Positions 48,998 to 58,131 of a stretch of DNA of 64,000 bases are shown in pieces. The notes under the pieces were generated by a model. It was given only the letters and a program-made list of their open reading frames with translations, ran no database searches and had not been told where the DNA came from. The DNA comes from an uncultured Olsenella sp. Its GTDB lineage: Bacteria; Actinomycetota; Coriobacteriia; Coriobacteriales; Atopobiaceae. A program made the position numbers and the translations under genes. Position 1 is the first letter of the stretch, and every line of letters starts with the position of its first letter. Location: assembly GCA_949287905.1 (NCBI GenBank), contig CASEHX010000026.1, positions 1-64,000 on the forward strand, given 5' to 3'.

Positions 48998-49069
48998 GGG
49001 CCGCCCGCCCTTCTCGCCGGCTCATTGCGCTGCGCGCAAAAGTCGCCGGTCGAGAAGGGCGGGCGGCCC
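48998..49069 (+). terminator. Long hairpin after rpoC
   Basis: A perfect 19-bp inverted repeat (48998-49016, 49051-49069; GGGCCGCCCGCCCTTCTCG and inverse) around 34 bases that contain GCGCAAAAGTCGCCGG. It begins 23 bases after the rpoC stop codon and has no U-tract. Its CTTCTCG/CGAGAAG part and a following CATATGTGCCGCAGG suggest it is a rearranged member of the palindromic element family that may also end rpoBC transcripts. Confidence 0.65.
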
Positions 49070-49133
49070 GCGCATATGTGCCGCAGGTTGCCTACAGGAA
49101 AGGCGGGGGTGTGTGGCTGATGCGGGATCCGTG

Positions 49134-49255
49134 CGGTTGTGCGCACCGCTGACGGCTATGCGCACTCCAAGGGGGCCGATTCTTAAGCCGAAACTTCTAC
49201 CTGCGCTTTTGTAAAGCCTGCGGCTGCGCATAACCGTCAGCGGTGTGCACAACCG
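49134..49255. repeat. Palindromic element with GGTTGTGCGCA arms
   Basis: 31-bp arms at 49134-49164 and 49225-49255 match 29/31 as inverted copies. The interior carries the forward core CTACCTGCGCTTTTGTAAAG (49197 on). A further partial arm, CGCAACCGCGCATAACCG, follows at 49258. The arm sequence is unrelated to the GCACGAGC family but resembles the element at 60799. The gap 48975-49304 holds only these repeats. Confidence 0.9.
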
Positions 49256-49304
49256 ACGCAACCGCGCATAACCGAACGGGCTGAGTGCCCGATCGGGGGC
49301 GGGG

Positions 49305-50141
49305 CTATGCGGGGCGGAGGGAGACGCGCTCGGCGGGGTAGGGGGTTCCGTCGATGACGGCGCGGCCCCAGGGGTCCACGCCGTCGAGAGCGCCCTGCGC
49401 CAGCTCGGAGTCGCTCTCTGCGTCGAGTACGCGGACCCTCTCGCCAAGCCAGCAGAGACGCTCGAGGTAGTCGTCGAGGATCCCGTCCAGGGGCCGTGTG
49501 CCGTCACCTGCGGCCCATGTGTCCACGCGAGCGACGATGCCGGCTCGCAGCGTGTGACAAAGGGGTCGTTTCCCCCAGGGCCAATTGTGTCCAGGGGGGC
49601 ACCCCCCCGTGGGAACATATTACCCACACCGCTCCACGGGGAACGCCCCCCGGGCCCCGTCCGCTACGACCCCTTTGTCACCTATTTCCCCAAGCTCTGC
49701 CAGGGAGATCGCGCCGAGTCCCCGGGGCGACAGCCCCACGTTCACGCCCACGCCACACACGGCGAACGGCTCCCCGGAATCGTCCCGCGCGGCCTCCACG
49801 AGGATTCCGGCGAGCTTGCGTCCGCGGACGAGAAGGTCGTTGGGCCACTTGAGCCGGACCTCTGCCGTGCACCCGGCCTCGCGCAGGGCGTCGGTCACGC
49901 CCAGCCCGCACGCCGCGGCGAGCCCCGGGAGGCGCGCCGGCGCCACGTGGGGCCTGAGCACCACGGAGAGGTAGAGGTTGCCGACGGGGGACTCCCATGC
50001 GTGTCCGCGCCGGCCGCGCCCCGCGGTCTGAAGCCGAGCTGCGACCCCGCGCCCGTGACGCGCTCCGGCTCGCCCCAGGGCGAGCGCGTCATCGTTGGTC
50101 GAGCCCGTCTCGTAGAGCATCGTGAGCAGCGAGTCGGTCAC
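49305..50141 (-). pseudogene. birA: Biotin-protein ligase gene interrupted by a palindromic element
   Basis: Reading from GTG 50141 (GGAGGAGG upstream), 173 codons encode ligase parts: ETGSTNDDAL, the biotinyl-AMP loop QTAGRGRRGHAWESP, LKWPNDLLV and GVGVNVGL. The frame then enters a 128-bp element and meets TAA at 49620-49622. The same frame continues on the far side (TLRAGIVARVDTWAAGDG) to the C-terminal domain (GALDGVDPWGRAV), ending at 49305. Without the element the protein would be about 235 residues. The stop would release a protein lacking its C-terminal domain, so it is either inactive or a truncated ligase. Confidence 0.75.
49554..49681. repeat. 128-bp palindromic element inside birA
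   Basis: Perfect 16-bp inverted arms (GTGACAAAGGGGTCGT at 49554-49569 and its inverse at 49666-49681) enclose 96 bp rich in G and C runs, with smaller inverted repeats. The arms are those of the short palindromes at 16967 and 56073. The ligase frame is the same on both sides, consistent with an insertion of a multiple of three. It introduces one in-frame TAA. Confidence 0.85.
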
Positions 50142-50282
50142 CGCCGTCCTCCTCCGTTCGCCGTCTCCAGTGGCTTTGCCGCACATGTTAACGTCACGCA
50201 TATGGAGACATCGTGGCAAAATGGTTGCACTGCCTGAAAGGCATGCCATGGGTAGCGTGATTTGATAGCCTACCAGAGAAAT

Positions 50283-50296
50283 GTTGACGCGTTAAC
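50283..50296. promoter_or_regulatory. GTTGACGCGTTAAC near-palindrome upstream of fabH
   Basis: A 14-bp near-palindrome, 38 bases before the fabH start. A related GTTAACGTCACG occurs at 50188, between birA and fabH. Fatty-acid operons are commonly controlled by dedicated regulators (FapR, FabT, FadR types), but this does not match a box I know. No clear -10/-35 pair was found. Confidence 0.4.
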
Positions 50297-50333
50297 AATT
50301 TCGCGCCAGCTTCGCTCATGACGGGAGGCGAAC

Positions 50334-51290
50334 GTGGGTTTTCGCGTATTGGGCACGGGGTCTGCGCTTCCGGAGCGCTCGGTCACCAATGACGAGCTCT
50401 CCGAGTTTCTCGAGACCTCTGACGAGTGGATCTCGCAGCGCACGGGCATCTCCGAGCGGCGTCTGTGCACCACCGAGACCCTGGACGAGCTCGCCCTTGC
50501 TGCCAGCCGCGCGGCCCTGGACGCCGCGGGCGTGACGCCCGACCAGCTCGACCTTATCGTCTGCTCCACCACGAGCGGCGACCACCTCATGCCGGCCGAG
50601 GCCTGTGCCATCGCAGAGCTTCTCGGCGCCTCCTGCCCCGCCTTCGACGTCTCCGCCGCCTGCGCGGGCTTTGTCTTTGCCATGGACGTGGCGGACGGCT
50701 ACTTTGCCCGCGGCCGCGCCGAGCGCGTGCTCGTGGTCGCGGCCGAGAAGGTCAGTCGCCTCGTGGACTGGTCCGACCGTGCCACCTGCGTGCTCTTTGG
50801 CGACGGCGCCGCCGCCGCGGTCCTGGGCACCGGCGGGGAGAACCCGCTCGCCACGCGCCTCACGACCGATCCCACCGTGGAGGTCCTGCACGTCCCTGGC
50901 GTCCCGGGCACCTCCCCCTACGACAAGACCGACCGCCCGCAGCCGCACCTCGCGATGGAGGGCCGCCGCGTCTTCAAGTTTGGCGTGAACGCGATCGTGA
51001 CCTCCGTCACCGAGCTCTGCGACGAGGCCGGTGTCTCCGTCAGCGACATCGACCACTTCGTCTTCCACCAGGCCAACGAGCGCATCCTCTCGTCGGCCGT
51101 GAGCCGTCTGGGCATCGACGACGCCAAGGTGGCGCGCGCCCTCGCCGAGACCGGCAACATCTCGAGCGCCTGCATCCCGCTCGCGCTCGACCGCCTCGCC
51201 CGCTCGGGCCAGCTCGAGCGCGGCCAGCTCGTTGCCCTCGTCGGCTTTGGCGCGGGCCTCGACACGGGGGCGTGCCTGCTGCGCTGGTAG
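50334..51290 (+). CDS. fabH: 3-oxoacyl-ACP synthase III
   Basis: A 318-residue initiating condensing enzyme that joins acyl-CoA to malonyl-ACP. The catalytic triad is visible: Cys110 (VSAACAGF), His245 (FVFHQAN) and Asn275 (TGNISSACIP). The start is GTG 50334 with GGGAGG upstream. It is the first gene of an eleven-gene fatty-acid operon. Confidence 0.96.
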   Translation: MGFRVLGTGSALPERSVTNDELSEFLETSDEWISQRTGISERRLCTTETLDELALAASRAALDAAGVTPDQLDLIVCSTTSGDHLMPAEACAIAELLGASCPAFDVSAACAGFVFAMDVADGYFARGRAERVLVVAAEKVSRLVDWSDRATCVLFGDGAAAAVLGTGGENPLATRLTTDPTVEVLHVPGVPGTSPYDKTDRPQPHLAMEGRRVFKFGVNAIVTSVTELCDEAGVSVSDIDHFVFHQANERILSSAVSRLGIDDAKVARALAETGNISSACIPLALDRLARSGQLERGQLVALVGFGAGLDTGACLLRW

Positions 51291-51363
51291 CGCCGCCGCA
51301 AGGCTCGACCATCAGTCCATAGGAGCGCCCGCCGGGCGCATGGAAAAAGAAGGAGTACCAACA

Positions 51364-51600
51364 ATGGCAGATCAGACCACCTTCGACCGCGTGTGCGCCA
51401 TCGTCCGCGAGCAGGCTGGTGCCGACGACGTCGAGCTGACCGCTGAGACCAAGCTCTCCGAGGTCGGACTCGACAGCCTCTCCACCGTCGAGGCCGTCAT
51501 GGCCTGCGAGGACGAGTTCGGCATCGAGATCGACGCCGAGTCCAACCCCGCCACGGTCGGCGAGTTCGTCTCCATGGTCGAGTCTCTCCTGGAGAACTAG
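51364..51600 (+). CDS. acpP: Acyl carrier protein
   Basis: A 78-residue acidic four-helix protein. Ser38 in GLDSLSTVEAV is the phosphopantetheine attachment site. The ATG at 51364 follows AAGAAGGAGTACC. It carries the growing acyl chain for all neighbouring Fab enzymes. fabK starts two bases after its stop codon. Confidence 0.96.
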   Translation: MADQTTFDRVCAIVREQAGADDVELTAETKLSEVGLDSLSTVEAVMACEDEFGIEIDAESNPATVGEFVSMVESLLEN

Positions 51601-51602
51601 TC

Positions 51603-52547
51603 ATGCTGCGCACCCCCATCTGTGACCTTCTCGGCATCGAGAAGCCCGTCTTCCAGGGCGGGATGGCCTGGATCGCCGATGCCTCCCTCGCCGCCGCCGT
51701 CTCCGAGGCCGGCGGCCTGGGCATCATCGCAGCCATGAACGCCAACGCCGACTGGCTGCGCGACCAGATCCACGAGCTGCGCGAGAAGACCGACAAGCCC
51801 TTCGGCGTGAACGTGATGCTCATGAGCCCGTTCGCGGACGAGGTGGCCCAGGTCGTCATCGACGAGCACGTGCCCGTGGTCGTGACCGGCGCCGGCAACC
51901 CCACCAAGTACATGAAGGCCTGGAACGCGGCCGGCATCAAGGTCATCCCCGTGGTGGCCTCCGTTGCCATGGCCAAGCTCGTCCAGCGCGCCGGTGCCGT
52001 GGCCGTGGTGGCCGAGGGCACCGAGTCCGGCGGCCACATCGGCGAGACCACGACGATGGCCCTCGTGCCGCAGGTCGTGGACGCCGTGAAGATCCCCGTC
52101 ATCGCCGCCGGCGGCATCGCCGACGGGCGCGGGGTCGCCGCCGCCTTCATGCTCGGAGCCGTGGGGGTCCAGGTGGGGACGCGCTTCCTCGTGGCCGACG
52201 AGTGCACCGTCTCCGACAAGTACAAGGAGATGGTCCTCAAGGCCAACGACATCTCCACGCGCGCCACGGGCCGCTCGACCGGTCACCCGGTCCGCGCCCT
52301 CAAGAACCCGTTCTCCAACAAGTACTCCCAGCTCGAGGCCTCGGGTGCGCCCGAGGAGGAGCTCAATGCCTTTGGCACCGGCGCCCTGCGCAAGGCTGCC
52401 AAGGAGGGCGACTACGAGAACGGCAGCTTCCTCTGCGGTCAGATCGCCGGCATGGTCAAGGAGCGCCAGAGCGCGCTCGAGATCGTCGACGACCTCGTGA
52501 ACGGGGCCGAGAAGGTCCTGGCTGGAGCAATGCAATGGGTAAAGTAG
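51603..52547 (+). CDS. fabK: Enoyl-ACP reductase II
   Basis: A 314-residue FMN-dependent TIM-barrel enzyme of the nitronate monooxygenase/FabK family. FQGGMAWIADASLAAAVSEAGG, VVVTGAGNP, AEGTESGGHIGE and IAAGGIADGRG are FMN/phosphate-binding and catalytic segments. Being between acpP and fabD identifies it as the enoyl reductase. No FabI is in the operon, so this is probably the only one encoded here. It overlaps fabD by 13 bases. Confidence 0.93.
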   Translation: MLRTPICDLLGIEKPVFQGGMAWIADASLAAAVSEAGGLGIIAAMNANADWLRDQIHELREKTDKPFGVNVMLMSPFADEVAQVVIDEHVPVVVTGAGNPTKYMKAWNAAGIKVIPVVASVAMAKLVQRAGAVAVVAEGTESGGHIGETTTMALVPQVVDAVKIPVIAAGGIADGRGVAAAFMLGAVGVQVGTRFLVADECTVSDKYKEMVLKANDISTRATGRSTGHPVRALKNPFSNKYSQLEASGAPEEELNAFGTGALRKAAKEGDYENGSFLCGQIAGMVKERQSALEIVDDLVNGAEKVLAGAMQWVK

Positions 52548-53470
52548 CCTTCCTCTTCGCCGGCCAGGGCGCCCAGCACCCCGGCATGTGCGCGGACCTC
52601 ATCGAGTCCGAGCCCGCGGCCAAGGCCGTCTTTGACGCGGCCGACGCCGTGCGCCCCGGCACCACCGAGCAGTGCCTCTCCGGCTCCAAGGAGGAGCTGG
52701 CGCAGACCATCAACACGCAGCCCTGCGTCTTTGCCGCGGACCTCGCGTGCGCTCGCGCGCTCGCCGCGCGCGGCGTGACGCCGGACGTGGTGGCGGGCTT
52801 CTCGCTCGGCGAGGTCGCCGCGCTCACCTTTGCCGGCGCCTACACCGACGAGCAGGGCTTCGAGCTCGTGTGCCACCGCGCCGAGCTCATGGCGGACGCA
52901 GCCGAGAAGAACCCCGGCGCCATGCGCGCCGTCGTGAAGCTCGACGCCGAGACCGTCGAGCGCCTTGCCGCCGAGGCGGGCGACGCGTGGCCCGTTAACT
53001 ACAACAGCCCGCTCCAGACCGTCGTCGCGGGAACGCCGGAGGCCTGCGAGAAGCTCGACCTTCTCGTCAAGGAGGCCAAGGGCCGCGCGATGAAGGTCGC
53101 CGTCTCGGGCGCCTTCCACAGCCCGTTCATGGCGGACGCCGAGAAGGGCCTCGCCGCGTACCTCGCGGACGGCCACGCCCCGGCCCGTCCGTCCGTTCCC
53201 GTGCTGGCCAACCGCACGGGTGAGGCCTACCCGGCAGACGAGGCGGAGCGCGTGGCGCTGCTCTCCAGCCAGGTTGCCAACCCCGTCCAGTGGGTCCGCA
53301 CCCTGCAGAACATGGCCGCCGACGGCGTCGACACCTTTATCGAGGTGGGCCCCGGCAAGACCCTCACGGGTCTCGTCTCCCGCACGCTCGAGGGCGTCAC
53401 GGCGCTGCCGTGCGAGACCGTCGAGCAGCTCGAGGCGGTTCTCGCCGCGCTTTCCGAGAAGGGGGAGTAG
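52535..53470 (+). CDS. fabD: Malonyl-CoA:ACP transacylase
   Basis: A 311-residue alpha/beta hydrolase-like acyltransferase. LFAGQGAQHPGM opens the protein, the nucleophile is in GFSLGEVAAL, the partner histidine in VSGAFHSPFM, and the C-terminal IEVGPGKTLTGL is typical. The ATG lies inside fabK, giving translational coupling. It loads malonate on AcpP. Confidence 0.95.
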   Translation: MGKVAFLFAGQGAQHPGMCADLIESEPAAKAVFDAADAVRPGTTEQCLSGSKEELAQTINTQPCVFAADLACARALAARGVTPDVVAGFSLGEVAALTFAGAYTDEQGFELVCHRAELMADAAEKNPGAMRAVVKLDAETVERLAAEAGDAWPVNYNSPLQTVVAGTPEACEKLDLLVKEAKGRAMKVAVSGAFHSPFMADAEKGLAAYLADGHAPARPSVPVLANRTGEAYPADEAERVALLSSQVANPVQWVRTLQNMAADGVDTFIEVGPGKTLTGLVSRTLEGVTALPCETVEQLEAVLAALSEKGE

Positions 53471-53472
53471 CC

Positions 53473-54243
53473 ATGGCCGAGAAGACCGGTGCGCTCGAGC
53501 GCAACCCCGAGCGTCGCGTTGCCCTCGTGACCGGCGCATCCCGCGGCATCGGCCGCGCCGTCGCCGAGGGGCTCGCCGCCGACGGCTTTGACCTCGCGCT
53601 CGTCTATGCGGGCAACGAGGCCGCGGCCGCCGAGGCCGTTGCCGCGTGCGAGGCCGTCGGCGCCACCGCCCGCGCCTATCGCTGCGACGTCTCGGACGCG
53701 GAGGCCGTGAAGGCCACCGTCGACGCTGTTCTCGCCGACTTCGGGAGCGTCTGGGCCCTCGTCAACAACGCGGGCGTCACCCGTGACGGCCTGCTCGTGC
53801 GCATGAGCGACGAGGACTTCTCCCGCGTGATCGACGTCAACCTCAAGGGCGCCTTCCACACCACGCGCGCCCTCACGCGCGCCTTCATGCGCCAGCGTGG
53901 CGGCCGCATCGTGAACATGGCCTCCGTCGTGGGCCTCATGGGCAACGCCGGCCAGGCCAACTACGCCGCGTCCAAGGCGGGCCTGATCGGTCTCACCAAG
54001 TCCGTGGCGCGCGAGCTCGCTCCGCGCGGAGTGACGGTGAACGCCATCGCGCCCGGCTTCGTCGAGACGGACATGACGGCGGTTCTCTCCGAGGGCGTCG
54101 TCGAGAGCTACGAGAAGCAGATTCCCCTCGGGCGTCTGGCCACTGCTGACGAGATCGCCGCCGTCACGCGCTTCCTGGTGAGCGATGCCGCGTCCTACGT
54201 GACGGGCGAGGTCATTCGCGTCGACGGCGGCATGGCGATGTAG
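53473..54243 (+). CDS. fabG: 3-oxoacyl-ACP reductase
   Basis: A 256-residue short-chain dehydrogenase using NADPH. The cofactor motif is VTGASRGIGRAV, followed by NNAGVTRDG, the catalytic Ser-Tyr-Lys (NMASVVGLMGNAGQANYAASKAG) and the VDGGMAM C-terminus. It starts two bases after the fabD stop codon. Two palindromes follow its stop codon directly. Confidence 0.96.
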   Translation: MAEKTGALERNPERRVALVTGASRGIGRAVAEGLAADGFDLALVYAGNEAAAAEAVAACEAVGATARAYRCDVSDAEAVKATVDAVLADFGSVWALVNNAGVTRDGLLVRMSDEDFSRVIDVNLKGAFHTTRALTRAFMRQRGGRIVNMASVVGLMGNAGQANYAASKAGLIGLTKSVARELAPRGVTVNAIAPGFVETDMTAVLSEGVVESYEKQIPLGRLATADEIAAVTRFLVSDAASYVTGEVIRVDGGMAM

Positions 54244-54317
54244 TGATTCAAAAGGGGACAGACCCCTTTTGAATCATAGTGAAATGATCCAAAAGGGGTC
54301 TGTCCCCTTTTGAATCA
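54244..54317. repeat. Two palindromes between fabG and fabF
   Basis: Two 33-bp palindromes, 54244-54276 and 54285-54317, each with TGATTCAAAAGGGG-type arms around five bases. They are inverted copies of each other, so the whole block is also a palindrome. The first begins immediately after the fabG stop codon. They could attenuate or stabilise the operon mRNA, or form alternative structures. Confidence 0.93.
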
Positions 54318-54331
54318 CGTTGGGAGAAGAG

Positions 54332-55579
54332 ATGGAGCACAGGGTAGCAATCACCGGCATCGGCGCCGTTACGCCGCTTGGAAACACCGCCAAGGAGACG
54401 TGGGAGGGCATGGTCGCCGGCCGTTGCGGCATCGGCCCCATCACCCACTTCGACACCGAGGCCTTCAAGGTCAAGGTTGCCGCCGAGGTCAAGGACTTCG
54501 ACGGCGCCGAGCTTCTGGGAAAGCAGGAGGCGGCGCACCTGGACCTCTTCTCCCAGTACGCCCTCGTTGCCTCCGACGAGGCCATGGCCGACTCCGGCCT
54601 TGACGCCGAGGACGCCATCGACCGCGAGCGCCTGGGCGTCTACGTGGGCTCCGGCACGGGCGGCATCAGCGCCTTCGCGGACAACGTCCACGTCATCGAG
54701 AAGCGCGGGCCGCGTCGCGCCTCCCCGTTCATGATCACGATGATGATCGCCAACATGGCCTCGGGCAACATCGCCATCCGCCACAAGGCGCTCGGCCCCA
54801 CCCTGCCCGTCGTCACCGCCTGCGCCACCTCCGCCCACGCCGTTGGCGAGGCCTTCCGCGCGATCAAGCACGGCTACGCCGACGCCATCCTCGCCGGCGG
54901 CGCCGAGGCCGCGATTATGCCCGACTCCATCGCCGGCTTCACGAGCTGCCGTGCCCTTACCACCAACCCCGACCCCGCCACCGCGTGCCGACCGTTCGAC
55001 GCCGAGCGCGACGGCTTCGTCATGGGTGAGGGCGCCTGCGTGCTCGTCCTCGAGGAGTGGGAGCACGCCGTCGCGCGTGGCGCCCACATCTACGCCGAGG
55101 TCGTGGGCTACGGCAACACCGACGACGCCTACCACATCACCTCCCCCGACCCCGAGGCCGCCGGCATCACCCGCGCGATCCGCCTCGCCGTGGAGGAGGG
55201 TGGCGTGAAGCCCGAGGAGGGCCTCTACATCAACGCGCACGGCACCTCCACCAAGCTCAACGACGCCTCCGAGACCCGCGGCTTCAAGCAGGCCCTCGGC
55301 GAGGAGGCCGCCCGCGCGGCGCACGTCTCGTCCACCAAGTCCATGACCGGCCACATGATCGGCGCCACCGGTGCCGTGGAGGCCATGGCCTGCGCGCTCG
55401 CGCTCGAGAACGGCGTCGTGCCGCCCACGATCAACTATCGCACCCCCGACCCGGAGTGCGACCTCGACTACACGCCCAACGAGGCCAAGGAGTGCCAGCT
55501 CACCTGGGCCATCTCCACCAACCTCGGCTTTGGCGGCCACAACGCCGCGCTGGCGCTGCGCGCCGCGGGAAGGGAGTAA
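54332..55579 (+). CDS. fabF: 3-oxoacyl-ACP synthase II
   Basis: A 415-residue condensing enzyme of the elongation cycle. The active-site cysteine is in VTACATSAHAVGEA, the histidines in NAHGTSTKLND and SMTGHMIGATG, and the C-terminal GFGGHN is present. The ATG at 54332 follows GGGAGAAGAG; a TTG at 54320 overlaps the ribosome site. Confidence 0.96.
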   Translation: MEHRVAITGIGAVTPLGNTAKETWEGMVAGRCGIGPITHFDTEAFKVKVAAEVKDFDGAELLGKQEAAHLDLFSQYALVASDEAMADSGLDAEDAIDRERLGVYVGSGTGGISAFADNVHVIEKRGPRRASPFMITMMIANMASGNIAIRHKALGPTLPVVTACATSAHAVGEAFRAIKHGYADAILAGGAEAAIMPDSIAGFTSCRALTTNPDPATACRPFDAERDGFVMGEGACVLVLEEWEHAVARGAHIYAEVVGYGNTDDAYHITSPDPEAAGITRAIRLAVEEGGVKPEEGLYINAHGTSTKLNDASETRGFKQALGEEAARAAHVSSTKSMTGHMIGATGAVEAMACALALENGVVPPTINYRTPDPECDLDYTPNEAKECQLTWAISTNLGFGGHNAALALRAAGRE

Positions 55580-55581
55580 GC

Positions 55582-56070
55582 ATGGACTCCGAGAAGATCT
55601 CTCAGATCGCCGATATCATGGCCGCGCACGGCCTCGCGCGCGTGCGCGTGGAGGAGAGCGACGGCTCCGCCGTCGAGCTCGAGTATGCCGTGACGGCTCC
55701 CGCGGCTCCGGTTGCCGCGCCGGCCGCCCCGTCCTTCTCGCCCGCCCCCGCGGCCCCCGCTCCGGTGCCCGCCCCCGCGGCGGCTCCCGCGGAGCCCGCC
55801 CCCGCTCCCGCCGACGAGGCCCTCGACATGGCCCACACCACCGCGGTGCGCGCCCCGATGGTCGGCGTCTTCTACGCCGCCCCCGCCCCTGGCGCCGAGC
55901 CCTTCGTGCACGTGGGCTCCAAGGTCAAGAAGGGCGAGACCCTCTGCGTCATCGAGGCCATGAAGGTCATGAACGAGGTCACCGCCGAGGCCGACGGCGA
56001 GGTCGTGGACATCTGCGTCAAGGACGGCGACCTCGTCGAGTACGGCTGCTGCCTCATGAAGATCTACTAG
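55582..56070 (+). CDS. accB: Biotin carboxyl carrier protein
   Basis: A 162-residue BCCP of acetyl-CoA carboxylase. The N-terminal helix is followed by a long Ala/Pro linker, and the biotinyl domain has EAMKVMNEV with Lys128 as the biotinylated residue. It starts two bases after the fabF stop codon. It needs a biotin ligase, which bears on the interrupted birA at 49305. Confidence 0.96.
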   Translation: MDSEKISQIADIMAAHGLARVRVEESDGSAVELEYAVTAPAAPVAAPAAPSFSPAPAAPAPVPAPAAAPAEPAPAPADEALDMAHTTAVRAPMVGVFYAAPAPGAEPFVHVGSKVKKGETLCVIEAMKVMNEVTAEADGEVVDICVKDGDLVEYGCCLMKIY

Positions 56071-56072
56071 AT

Positions 56073-56101
56073 GTGACGGAGGGGTCAGACCCCTTTGTCA
56101 C
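56073..56101. repeat. Palindrome of the GTGACAAAGGGGT family
   Basis: GTGACGGAGGGGT and ACCCCTTTGTCAC around CAG, two bases after the accB stop codon and 18 bases before fabZ. Confidence 0.92.
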
Positions 56102-56119
56102 GTCGGGAGAGGAACGCGC

Positions 56120-56533
56120 ATGAACAAGGAAGAGCTCAAGAGCCTGCTGCCGCACCGCGAGCCGATGCTCCTGCTCGACGAGGCGGAGGTCGTTGACGGC
56201 GAGGCCCACGGCAAGATCACCATCACCGGGGACGAGTTCTTCGTCCAGGGACACTTCCCGGGCAACCCCATCGTGCCGGGCGTGATCCAGTGCGAGATGC
56301 TGGCGCAGAACTGCTGCGTACTTCTCGCCGACGACCTGGCCGCCAAGGGCGCCACGCCCATGTACACGAGCCTCAACAACGTGCGCTTCAAGCACCCCGT
56401 GCGCCCCGGCGACACCGTTGAGCTCACCTGCCGCATCATCAAGAGCCGCGGGCCCTTCCGCTTTGCCACGGGCGAGGCCCGCGTGAACGGCGAGCTCTGC
56501 TGCCAGGCGGAGATGTCCTTCGCCCTGATGTGA
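56120..56533 (+). CDS. fabZ: 3-hydroxyacyl-ACP dehydratase
   Basis: A 137-residue hot-dog-fold dehydratase. The catalytic histidine is in GHFPGNPIVPGV and the glutamate in VIQCEMLAQ. PHREPMLLLDEA is typical. The ATG at 56120 follows GGAGAGGAACGC. Its stop codon is the first three bases of the palindrome at 56531. Confidence 0.95.
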   Translation: MNKEELKSLLPHREPMLLLDEAEVVDGEAHGKITITGDEFFVQGHFPGNPIVPGVIQCEMLAQNCCVLLADDLAAKGATPMYTSLNNVRFKHPVRPGDTVELTCRIIKSRGPFRFATGEARVNGELCCQAEMSFALM

Positions 56534-56563
56534 TTCAAAAGAGGGTAGACCCCTTTTGAATCA
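56531..56563. repeat. Palindrome of the TTCAAAAGGGG family overlapping the fabZ stop
   Basis: TGATTCAAAAGAGG and CCCCTTTTGAATCA around five bases, one mismatch. TGA of the left end is the fabZ stop codon, as the aminotransferase stop is within the copy at 7306. Confidence 0.92.
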
Positions 56564-56578
56564 TGTGATGGCTATGGC

Positions 56579-56730
56579 GTGCGCCGGATTTTCCTCTACT
56601 GCGTAGCCGTGCCGCCAGTTTTTGCTCTACTGCGTGGTTTTGCCGCCGATTTTGGCTCTGCTGCGTAGTTGTTCCGCCGGATTTGTCGCTACTGCGTGCG
56701 GACTGTACGCAGTAGCCCAAATTCCGGCAC
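56579..56730. repeat. Four ~32-bp direct repeats within an inverted repeat
   Basis: Four tandem units of about 32 bp share a GCCGCC-like start, a T-rich stretch and CTCTACTGCGTAG or a variant (near 56593, 56625, 56657 and 56689). The right end (56706-56730) is an inverted copy of the start of unit 1 (56579-56605), with TACGCAGTAG facing CTACTGCGTA. It lies between fabZ and accC. There are no unique spacers, so it is not CRISPR. Confidence 0.85.
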
Positions 56731-56793
56731 CCGGGACACGCGGGCACCGCGAGAAGGGCCCGGACCCTCACCCAACGACGCCAGGAGGCGACG

Positions 56794-58123
<1,330 letters not shown>

Positions 58124-58131
<8 letters not shown>

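Noticed and set aside
49305..49526. A separate 73-residue gene
   Set aside because: It is the C-terminal domain of the biotin ligase, in frame with the upstream part, and has no own ribosome site.
56579..56730. CRISPR array or coding repeat near accC
   Set aside because: The 32-bp units are contiguous and diverged along their length, there is no spacer pattern, and no start codon with a ribosome site.
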